DNA from: Peptococcaceae bacterium BRH_c23
Lineage (GTDB): Bacteria > Bacillota_B > Desulfitobacteriia > Desulfitobacteriales > Desulfitobacteriaceae
Assembly (NCBI GenBank): GCA_000961805.1
Contig: LADV01000339.1
Location: 1-30,939 of the forward strand
Length of the DNA stretch: 30,939 nt
Direction: 5' to 3'
Below the pieces are notes generated by a model. That model searched no databases. It was not told where the DNA came from and saw nothing but the letters and a program-made list of their open reading frames with translations. Below are positions 23,039-29,928 of the stretch, in pieces; within the stretch, counting starts at the first letter, position 1, and each line of letters begins with the position of its first letter. A program made the translations under genes and the position numbers.

Positions 23039-24805
23039 CTAAGAAAAAGTTCTATTCTCACCAATTTGGTATTCCTTAATCTTACGATAGAGAGATGCCC
23101 TGCTAATTCCTAATAATTTTGCTGCATCTTCCTTATGCCCCTCAGTATCAACCAAAGTTAACGCCTTCATAATCGCTTCCCGTTCTAGCACTTTTAGGTT
23201 TATCGGTGAATGTTTGATTTCTGGTTTATCGTCTGTTTTGATCCTTTGTGGCAAAGTATCAGCAGTAATCATCCCTCCAGCCACCATTGTGACGCAGTAT
23301 TCAACGACATTGCCTAGTTCTCGGACATTTCCAGGCCAAGTGAAGCGGGATAGGATTTCAATAGCTTCCGGAGTAATTCCACTAACCTTTCGATCGGTTA
23401 CGGTAGCATAATAATCTAAATAGAAGTGGACTAGTGTTGGGACATCCTCTAAACGTTCACGTAGTGGAGGAATCGTTAAGGGAATAACATTTAAACGATA
23501 ATAGAGATCTTCCCGAAACTCTCCCGTTTTTACCATGTTATCCAAATCTCTGTGAGTGGCGGCAATCACACGTACGTCCACTGGAATTGAACGTGTACTA
23601 CCTATACGCTCGACTCTTCGTTCTTGTAATACTCTTAATATTTTTACCTGGAGGTGAAGTGGCATGTCCCCAATCTCGTCCAAAAAAAGCGTCCCATTGT
23701 GAGCGAGCTCAAATTTCCCGAGTTTTCCGCCTCGCTTAGCACCTGTGAACGATCCTTCTTCATATCCGAACAATTCACTTTCCAGGAGATTCTCAGGAAT
23801 GGCCCCACAGTTTATGGCAATAAACGTATGCCCTTTGCGTTTACTGCTCTGATGTATCGCCCGGGCAAAGAGTTCTTTTCCTGTTCCACTTTCTCCTTGA
23901 ATCAAGAGGGTTGCCTTACTGGGAGCTACATGTAAGGCCATGGCCTTTATATCTTTCATCTTTCTAGATTCTCCGATAATCTGCGAAAAATGGGTTTCAA
24001 TATCACTGACGGTGGCCGCTTTGACCAACTTTTTAATTTGTTGAATATCCCTAAGAGTAATGACCGCCCCCTCAATCTTTCCTTCCTTTTTAATCGGCAC
24101 AACATCACAGTAAAGTTGAGTAGCCACCCTCTTTCCTTGGATGTTTCCAGAAAACGTCTCGCCACGTTCAACGGCCTGCCATAGTTTTTTGTCATCCAAC
24201 AAGTGATATAAAGCCTGTTCTTCTTGCTCATCAATATCTAACAATTTACCAGCCAAAGTGTTGTAATGAGTCACTTGTTGCTGATCGTTGACCAACAAAA
24301 TCCCATCATGCAATAGATTTAGTACTGTGATTAATTGGCTGGTTATAAGGTCTCGATCGTGATTCTGTTGAATTTCTGCTGCCTTCCCAACCAGGAGTTC
24401 CGCCATCTTTTCCAGAAAGAGCAGGAGGGATTGTTTATTGTCCATCAGCCGCTTTGTTTGCTCCTCATCAAAGCTCACTAACCCAATAACCCCTATGATT
24501 TGATCATCAATGCGGATAGGTATAGCTACTTCCGCATATTCAAGACAGTTTCCCCTGCAGGGACAGGGCTGGCAGAGTTCGTTGAAGCCAGGATTGTCAA
24601 TGATTACTGGCTCCCCTGTTTTGATCACATGCCGATAAACAAAACCATCGTCCATTGGGCCGCCACATTTGCTTTTATACTTCCCGGTTCCAGCAACCCG
24701 TATTAGATCGATATCGGCAATTTCAACTTCAATTTTCAGGGCTGCAGCAATAGCGTCTGCAGTTTGTTGGACCGTACTCTTAATACTGCGCAGGTGATAC
24801 AACAT
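23039..24805 (-). CDS. ygeV: YgeV-like sigma-54-dependent transcriptional activator
   Basis: A 588-residue enhancer-binding protein. Residues 1-150 form a GAF-like sensor with C47, C78, C81, C83 and C87. Residues about 155-265 form a PAS domain (DGILLVNDQQQVTHYN). The AAA+ domain follows, with IQGESGTGKELFARA (Walker A), ELFGYEEGSFTGAKRGG (the GAFTGA loop, with Ser for Ala) and GTLFLDEIGDMP (Walker B). A C-terminal Fis-type helix-turn-helix ends the protein (AAKLLGISRASLYRKIKEY). It should open sigma-54 promoters, of which two lie beside it (ygeY and ygeX). Length and location match YgeV beside ygeW in E. coli. The ligand is not known. The start ATG has GAGGTG upstream. Confidence 0.88.
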   Translation of the reverse strand: MLYHLRSIKSTVQQTADAIAAALKIEVEIADIDLIRVAGTGKYKSKCGGPMDDGFVYRHVIKTGEPVIIDNPGFNELCQPCPCRGNCLEYAEVAIPIRIDDQIIGVIGLVSFDEEQTKRLMDNKQSLLLFLEKMAELLVGKAAEIQQNHDRDLITSQLITVLNLLHDGILLVNDQQQVTHYNTLAGKLLDIDEQEEQALYHLLDDKKLWQAVERGETFSGNIQGKRVATQLYCDVVPIKKEGKIEGAVITLRDIQQIKKLVKAATVSDIETHFSQIIGESRKMKDIKAMALHVAPSKATLLIQGESGTGKELFARAIHQSSKRKGHTFIAINCGAIPENLLESELFGYEEGSFTGAKRGGKLGKFELAHNGTLFLDEIGDMPLHLQVKILRVLQERRVERIGSTRSIPVDVRVIAATHRDLDNMVKTGEFREDLYYRLNVIPLTIPPLRERLEDVPTLVHFYLDYYATVTDRKVSGITPEAIEILSRFTWPGNVRELGNVVEYCVTMVAGGMITADTLPQRIKTDDKPEIKHSPINLKVLEREAIMKALTLVDTEGHKEDAAKLLGISRASLYRKIKEYQIGENRTFS

Positions 24806-24918
24806 GCTTTACACCTCATATTATTTGCTTTAGCTTACATTATATACAACTTCTCGCCGCTTCGCATTTTAATCCAACTCAAATAATTCCTCAAGAATTC
24901 AACTATATTAAAAAAGAA

Positions 24919-24955
24919 AAGGAAGCACCTTATCTTAACGACTGTGTGCTTCCTT
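24919..24955 (-). terminator. Intrinsic terminator after ygeX
   Basis: A perfect 10-bp stem AAGGAAGCAC/GTGCTTCCTT is followed on the minus strand by TTCTTTTTTAA. It separates ygeX from the sigma-54 activator gene. Confidence 0.85.
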
Positions 24956-24985
24956 CAATTAGGTATTTTCCATAGAGAAACCAGA

Positions 24986-26209
24986 TTAACGTCCCCCTGA
25001 CGGCAATTCTCCATCCCAGACAATACTGCGATATTTATAAGGATCTGTATTTCCTTCAGTGTTAAAGATCAGGATTTGGGATTTTTCATCCAGCTGGAGT
25101 GCTTCCCGAGCGCCTTTGAAGGCATCGTCTAGCAAAATTGAGCTAAGCAACCCAGCAGTCACTGCGCCGGATTCGCCCGAAATTACCTTTGGATCCCCAA
25201 GCAAAGGATTAGCCAGCACGCGCATTCCTTTCGCTGCTACCCAGTCAGGGCAAGAAACAAACAAGTCACTGTAATCCCGCAAGATATTCCACCCAATTAA
25301 GTTAGGCTCTCCACAAGCGAGTCCTGCCATAACAGTGGCCATGTCTCCGCCGACCACCCGTGGTTTACCATCCCCTGCCAGGGCTGATTTATATAAACAA
25401 TCCGCTTGATCTGCTTCGACGATCACGGTTTTGGGGCAATCCTCTTTAAACAAGGAAGCAAAATAACCTTGTACAGACCCAGCCAGGGCACCGACTCCTG
25501 CCTGAACAAAAACATGAGTTGGTTTCTCGATGCCGATGTTATTGAGCTGTTCCAAAGCCTCAGCTGACATTGTACCATAGCCTTGCATAATCCAGGTCGG
25601 AATCTCCTCATACCCTTCCCAGGACGTATCTTGCACAACGACCCAACCGTGTTTTTCGGCCTCTACGGCAGTCATGCGTACAGCATCATCGTAATTCAGA
25701 TCCGTGATCTCAGCCTCTGCACCTTCGGATCTAATTCTTTCAAGGCGATATTCAGAAGATCCCTTAGGCATATAGACTACGGACTTTTGACGCAATTGAC
25801 GGGCTGTCCAGGCAATTCCTCGGCCATGATTCCCGTCAGTGGTGGTGGCAAATGTGATATTGCCTAATTGCTCCTTAATCTCCGGGGAAGTAAGAACTTG
25901 GAACGGTAGTTCGCTAATATCTCTGTTGAGGTGCTGCGCTAGGTATCTCCCGATGGCATATGAACCACCTAGGGCCTTAAACGCATTTAAACCAAACCGA
26001 TAAGACTCATCTTTAACATAAATCCCACCGACGCCTAAGTTATTAGCCAGTCTGTCGAGTTGACGAAGCGGGGTTGGTTGATAATCAGGGAAGGTTCTGT
26101 GAAAATTTATGGCCTTATTTATTTCCTTTTTACTGAAAAGTTCCGTTGATACACCAGTCCCACTTTTCTTTACCATATTATTTTGAATCCATTTGATTTT
26201 GTCATTCAT
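24986..26209 (-). CDS. ygeX: YgeX, diaminopropionate ammonia-lyase
   Basis: A 407-residue PLP enzyme of fold type II. YRFGLNAFKALGGSYAIG contains the Lys that binds PLP; TTDGNHGRGIAW is the phosphate-contacting Asn-His motif; QAGVGALAGSV is a glycine-rich loop. Diaminopropionate ammonia-lyase cleaves 2,3-diaminopropionate to pyruvate and two ammonia. In the purine-degrading cluster type it is a late step that yields pyruvate and nitrogen. It has its own sigma-54 promoter and terminator, so it is a single-gene transcript next to the regulator. Start: ATG, with GAGGAG 11 bases upstream. Confidence 0.93.
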   Translation of the reverse strand: MNDKIKWIQNNMVKKSGTGVSTELFSKKEINKAINFHRTFPDYQPTPLRQLDRLANNLGVGGIYVKDESYRFGLNAFKALGGSYAIGRYLAQHLNRDISELPFQVLTSPEIKEQLGNITFATTTDGNHGRGIAWTARQLRQKSVVYMPKGSSEYRLERIRSEGAEAEITDLNYDDAVRMTAVEAEKHGWVVVQDTSWEGYEEIPTWIMQGYGTMSAEALEQLNNIGIEKPTHVFVQAGVGALAGSVQGYFASLFKEDCPKTVIVEADQADCLYKSALAGDGKPRVVGGDMATVMAGLACGEPNLIGWNILRDYSDLFVSCPDWVAAKGMRVLANPLLGDPKVISGESGAVTAGLLSSILLDDAFKGAREALQLDEKSQILIFNTEGNTDPYKYRSIVWDGELPSGGR

Positions 26210-26362
26210 TTCAAATAACGCTCCTCTTTTTAATATTTTGTAATGAAACTAGTGATTTAATACGGTATTTAAAAAACAATTTCTTGTTTTGTCTATTGAC
26301 CTTCTATCTCCCCCTATATCGAATTCATTGATCATGGACCATTTGACTTTCGCTAATTATAT

Positions 26363-26381
26363 ATGCAATTAATGTGCCAAC
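26363..26381 (-). promoter_or_regulatory. Sigma-54 (-24/-12) promoter of ygeX
   Basis: The minus strand reads TTGGCACATTAATTGCAT. GG (26378-26377) and GC (26366-26365) are 10 bases apart, and both boxes match the consensus. The start site would be near 26353, with about 140 nt of leader. I found no TCTCA-N3-TGAGA sites upstream of it. The rest of the 365-bp gap holds the Uma2-gene terminator and no other feature I recognise. Confidence 0.85.
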
Positions 26382-26436
26382 TTTTCTGGTTAAATTTTTA
26401 TTTTGTTTCTAATTGATAAGCCTACGAAACAAAAAG

Positions 26437-26464
26437 AACCCAAGTGCTTTCGACAGCTTAGGTT
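26437..26464 (-). terminator. Terminator after the Uma2-family gene
   Basis: AACCTAAGC/GCACTTGGGTT-type stem on the minus strand, followed by CTTTTTG, 110 bp beyond the stop codon of the Uma2-family gene. Confidence 0.65.
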
Positions 26465-26574
26465 CCATTTGGACGTTTTCGAAGTTCTAGTTATATGGAC
26501 ATTTTACAATAAGTTGATTCTTAATATTCTCAATCTCCATATCATAGGGACACATACTAACCACTATCCTTTAA

Positions 26575-27159
26575 TTAGTTATTTGGAATACCGTCAAACA
26601 CTAGTTTCAAATCAACTGTAAAATCCGGGAAAACAGTTACATACACTTTGTCTTCCTCAGTATACGCTTCGGGACGCCCATATCGTTTGTTTTCCTGTAA
26701 TGTGAATACGTTAATATATTTACCGTCAGGTTCTACGATCCAATATTCTTTAACACCTGCCTTTTCGTACCTGTTGAATTTCACTACCCGGTCCTGTATT
26801 GCAGTGGATGGTGAAGATATTTCAATGATTAGAATGGGCACTCCGAAATATCCGGTTTTCCTAAGTTTAGTTTCGTCACACACTACTACAATATCCGGTT
26901 GTACAACATTTGAAATGTCGTCATCATTTTCATTATCTTCTACGAGACATAAGTCGAAAGGTGAGGCAAACACTCTACATGGTTTATCAAGCAAGTAGTT
27001 AGATATTTGCCTGTGTAGCTCACTTGATATGCTTTGATGTTCCCATTTAGGAGCTGACTGCATAAACGGCAGACCATCGATTATTTCCCACCGTTCGTGT
27101 TCCGGCCAAGTTAAGTAATCGGTGTAGGTATATTTTTTATCTTCCTTTGGTAATGACAT
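26575..27159 (-). CDS. Uma2-family (DUF820) putative nuclease
   Basis: A 194-residue protein with the PD-(D/E)XK-like core of the Uma2/DUF820 family: ERWEIIDGLPFM near residue 23, VVQPDIVVVCD near residue 88, PILIIEISSPST near residue 107, and KFNRYEKAGVKEYWIVEP. The family is abundant in cyanobacteria and present in Firmicutes, often in many copies; its role is unclear. It is a single gene with its own terminator and no relation to purine metabolism that I can see. An Asp/Glu-rich loop at about residues 75-83 (EDNENDDD) looks like a local expansion. Confidence 0.88.
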   Translation of the reverse strand: MSLPKEDKKYTYTDYLTWPEHERWEIIDGLPFMQSAPKWEHQSISSELHRQISNYLLDKPCRVFASPFDLCLVEDNENDDDISNVVQPDIVVVCDETKLRKTGYFGVPILIIEISSPSTAIQDRVVKFNRYEKAGVKEYWIVEPDGKYINVFTLQENKRYGRPEAYTEEDKVYVTVFPDFTVDLKLVFDGIPNN

Positions 27160-27249
27160 AGCTCGAACCGCCCCTTTTGGCTTTTCTATATATTACCATA
27201 ATAATAGGTATAGTTAAAGAAATGATCCTCAATAATTTCATGCCACCTC

Positions 27250-27279
27250 TTGCAATATCTTCAATTAAGTGGTTATTAT
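27250..27279 (+). promoter_or_regulatory. Possible sigma-70-type promoter of the small Cys-motif gene
   Basis: TTGCAA (27250-27255) and TATTAT (27274-27279) are separated by 18 bp and end 36 bp before the start codon of the plus-strand gene. Confidence 0.45.
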
Positions 27280-27314
27280 AGGAAGAGTGAAGTGTTACTA
27301 AGGAGCGATTCAAG

Positions 27315-27614
27315 ATGGAAACGATGGAATGGGTAAAAATCCAGACCCTCTATGACTCCGAGAAGCAAGCCTTAAAAACTGCCAATATTGTTGCCACAAC
27401 CGAAGCTAGGTTAGCCAATCAACAACGTGGACCCCAGTATGAAGTAGAGACCCGTGTTGATCAAATAAACGAAAAATGGCAAATATCATGGCGCAAAGTT
27501 TTTATCGGCAATAAAACGGGCTGTGGTGGAGGGTGCGAATCTTGCGGCGACAGCGCACCAACACCTAAGAAAAGTACGGCTAAGGTGATACCTTTTAGAA
27601 AACCTTCTGTTTAA
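27315..27614 (+). CDS. Small hypothetical protein with a CGGGCESCG motif
   Basis: A 99-residue protein that I do not recognise. Residues 1-65 are a soluble, mixed-charge domain (MEWVKIQTLYDSEKQAL; RVDQINEKWQISWRKVFIG). A Cys3 motif C70-x3-C74-x2-C77 follows, then a Lys/Pro-rich tail. The motif suggests metal or iron-sulfur binding or a redox role, but three Cys alone do not prove it. Gene quality is good: ATG with AAGGAG nine bases upstream, a plausible promoter, and a strong terminator just after the stop. It is the only gene on the plus strand and lies divergently from the Uma2-family gene. Confidence 0.75.
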   Translation: METMEWVKIQTLYDSEKQALKTANIVATTEARLANQQRGPQYEVETRVDQINEKWQISWRKVFIGNKTGCGGGCESCGDSAPTPKKSTAKVIPFRKPSV

Positions 27615-27621
27615 GTAGAAC

Positions 27622-27662
27622 AAAACCCACTGGATGCCACTTTGGTTTCCAGTGGGTTTTTT
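27622..27662. terminator. Strong bidirectional terminator between the Cys-motif gene and the CoA-transferase
   Basis: A 13-bp perfect stem (AAAACCCACTGGA/TCCAGTGGGTTTT) ends in six T on the plus strand and in TTTTG on the minus strand. It can serve both converging genes. Confidence 0.9.
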
Positions 27663-27753
27663 GCCTAAACAGCCTGACTGAGTGGACAAGTTGTTTGCAA
27701 GTTGCAGAAGTCACACATGAGAAATTTATAAATGACTATAAGCTACGACGGTT

Positions 27754-29487
27754 TCAAATTTGATATGTAAACAACGAGTGGACCCGCAATTTATGCGGGA
27801 TCGTGTTTGGTATTGATAATTTAGTACTTCGGAGGGTTTTTCCGACCCGAGGGCGGGCCAGTTCTTGTAATCTTTGTTGCTCAGGATTTAGCGACTTGTC
27901 CGTCAGTATCTCAGCACCCTTCGTTTTTGCTTCAATCGTATGTTTGAGTTTTCCCCACACCGGTTGAAAGATCGCGCTGGGCATAGTTTTTAAATCAGGT
28001 GAAATCCTCGGTTTGAAATCCATCTGTGCCAATATGTCCTTTTCCAAATCTATACCAGGTGCAATCTCAATAAGAGTCATCTGCCCTTCTTCCAAGGTAA
28101 ACACTGCTCGTTCGGTAATATATAGAACCTGTTGCTTAATCTGCTGGGCATACTTACCACTGAAGGTAATTTGTTCGACTTGATCAAGAAACTTTTTACC
28201 CTTACCCTCTTGAACTATCGATAATTGACCGTCTTTAACGTCAACTACTAATCCATTCGCAGTGAAAGCGCCGGTGAAGATGACTTTTTTAGAATTTTGA
28301 GAAATATTGATAAATCCACCACAGCCAACAAACCGTCCTTTGAATTTACTGACATTGACATTTCCATCTTTATCCGTTTGAGCTAGCCCTAAAAAGGCTA
28401 CATCAATTCCGCCTCCATCATAAAAGTCAAACTGGGCATGATGTTCAACATATGCCTCTGCGTTAAAGGAATGCCCAAAATGAGGTCTACCTGCTGGAAT
28501 GCCCCCAATACCTCCACATTCCGTCGTTAGAGTCATCAGATCGCTCGCGTGTTCTTCAGCAGCTACGGAAGCGATATCGGATGGCATACCAATCCCTAGA
28601 TTGACAATTGCGTCAAGTTCCAGTTCCATCGCGGCACGGCGAGCAATAATTTTCCGTTCACCCAAAGGGAGTTGGGGAATTGAGCCTAGCGGTACCTTTA
28701 AATCTCCTGCAAATTCCGGACAATAATACAAACCCTCGGTCTGAAAATGATTTTCTGGATTTGTCGAAACAACGATATAATCAACTAGAATACCCGGAAC
28801 CTTAATCTGTTTTGGATGTAAAGAATGTGCTTTAGAGATATGCTCTACTTGAGCAATGACAATACCGCCACTGTTTTTTGTTGCTTGGGCCAACGGTAGG
28901 GCTTCAACTAGAATACCCTCTCGGTCCATGGTTAGATTACCGTTTTCATCGGCTACGCTTCCCCGAATGAGTGCAACATTGACAGGGAATGTTTTATAAA
29001 AAAGCCATTCTTCGTCTTCGAAGTTAACCACTTTAACAATCTCTTCAGTGGTCATAGCATTCATTTTTGCCCCTTCAACGCGAGGGTCAACAAAGGTCCC
29101 AAGACCTACCTTGGTCAAAAGGCCAGGTCTCTTTGCGGCTATTTCGCGCCAAAGTTGAACAGACACGCCTTGCGGCAGATTATATCCCTCAATCTTGTTT
29201 TCCACGATTAACTTAGCCATTTTTGGTGACGAGCCGATAAAAGCTCCCACCCATCGTTTGACAAAACCTACATGTCCAAAACGGGTAGTTCCTTTTTCTT
29301 TCCAGTCCCCTGCTATAGAACCCTGGACGCAGGTTATATTGCAGGGATGTCCCACTTCAAGGAATCGTTTCTCCATGGACTGCGCAACTTCTTCCGGCCA
29401 TCCTGCTAGTCCAAAAGCACATACCCCAACTGTTGAACCATCTTCAATCAACGCTGCAACTTCATCAGCAGTTCTAATTTTAGACAT
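27754..29487 (-). CDS. Family I acyl-CoA:acetate CoA-transferase (propionate/acetate CoA-transferase-like)
   Basis: A 577-residue fused alpha-beta CoA-transferase. The alpha-like half begins with a GSTVGVCAFGLAGWPEEV loop. The beta-like half has NLGIGMPSDIAS and LTTECGGIGGIPAG, where the Glu is the expected catalytic residue. The family moves CoA between short-chain acids, for example acetate, propionate, lactate or butyrate. The C-terminus continues about 60 residues past ISPDLKTM, where related proteins usually end soon, and the last 25 residues look random. The gene has a sigma-54 promoter and upstream palindromes and follows a sigma-54 activator gene, so fatty-acid or acyl-CoA metabolism under that regulator is likely. 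Start: ATG with GGGAG seven bases upstream. Confidence 0.88.
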   Translation of the reverse strand: MSKIRTADEVAALIEDGSTVGVCAFGLAGWPEEVAQSMEKRFLEVGHPCNITCVQGSIAGDWKEKGTTRFGHVGFVKRWVGAFIGSSPKMAKLIVENKIEGYNLPQGVSVQLWREIAAKRPGLLTKVGLGTFVDPRVEGAKMNAMTTEEIVKVVNFEDEEWLFYKTFPVNVALIRGSVADENGNLTMDREGILVEALPLAQATKNSGGIVIAQVEHISKAHSLHPKQIKVPGILVDYIVVSTNPENHFQTEGLYYCPEFAGDLKVPLGSIPQLPLGERKIIARRAAMELELDAIVNLGIGMPSDIASVAAEEHASDLMTLTTECGGIGGIPAGRPHFGHSFNAEAYVEHHAQFDFYDGGGIDVAFLGLAQTDKDGNVNVSKFKGRFVGCGGFINISQNSKKVIFTGAFTANGLVVDVKDGQLSIVQEGKGKKFLDQVEQITFSGKYAQQIKQQVLYITERAVFTLEEGQMTLIEIAPGIDLEKDILAQMDFKPRISPDLKTMPSAIFQPVWGKLKHTIEAKTKGAEILTDKSLNPEQQRLQELARPRVGKTLRSTKLSIPNTIPHKLRVHSLFTYQI

Positions 29488-29533
29488 ACTATTGCTCCCT
29501 TCACGAGGTTTTTTTGTCAGTGTATTACTCTAT

Positions 29534-29551
29534 AAGCAATAATAATGCCAT
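29534..29551 (-). promoter_or_regulatory. Sigma-54 (-24/-12) promoter of the CoA-transferase
   Basis: The minus strand reads ATGGCATTATTATTGCTT with GG (29549-29548) and GC (29537-29536) exactly 10 bases apart. The start site is expected near 29524, about 37 nt before the start codon. Confidence 0.85.
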
Positions 29552-29623
29552 ATTGTCAAAATATTATAAAAATTCCTCAAGAAGCCCCTGTTACAAGGCA
29601 TTTTAGGATGAACCGCTAATACA

Positions 29624-29639
29624 AAGTACTAATGTACTT
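29624..29639. promoter_or_regulatory. Palindrome AAGTAC-N4-GTACTT upstream of the CoA-transferase promoter
   Basis: AAGTAC-TAAT-GTACTT, a perfect inverted repeat about 95 bp upstream of the sigma-54 -12 box. It shares the GTAC core with the next two sites but has a shorter spacer. Confidence 0.45.
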
Positions 29640-29689
29640 CTCTTGTGATAGTCAAAATTGGTTGTTTTTGTTGTAAAACCTCCTGAAAT

Positions 29690-29709
29690 ATGTACCCAAT
29701 TCGGTTCAT
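29690..29709. promoter_or_regulatory. Activator site candidate: ATGTACC-N6-GGTTCAT
   Basis: A 7-bp inverted repeat with one mismatch and a 6-bp spacer. Flanking GAAAT/GTTTC extends it to roughly 12-bp half-sites. The centre is about 165 bp upstream of the promoter. Confidence 0.55.
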
Positions 29710-29749
29710 GTTTCATATTATTTCTCAAGCACTCCCTCAATTAACAAAT

Positions 29750-29769
29750 ATGTACCTAAAAAGGTACAT
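29750..29769. promoter_or_regulatory. Activator site candidate: ATGTACC-N6-GGTACAT
   Basis: A perfect inverted repeat of the same design as the previous site, with centres exactly 60 bp apart. Repetition of the same half-site and spacer supports binding by a dimeric enhancer-binding protein, probably the product of the adjacent gene. Confidence 0.6.
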
Positions 29770-29828
29770 AAATAACGAAAATTGGAAAAATCACAGCTGA
29801 ATTGCGGTCATATAATTAGCAATAAAAA

Positions 29829-29861
29829 AGGCTAGTTGTGTTTTAATTACACACCTAGCCT
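29829..29861 (-). terminator. Intrinsic terminator after the truncated sigma-54 regulator gene
   Basis: An AGGCTAG/CTAGCCT stem with an inner GTGT/ACAC pair, followed on the minus strand by TTTTTT, 67 bp past the stop codon. Confidence 0.85.
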
Positions 29862-29928
29862 CTGTTGCGATAGGTCGTTCCAATGTAGCACAATTGCATT
29901 GCCAATTGACATATTGTAGTGTCACTAC

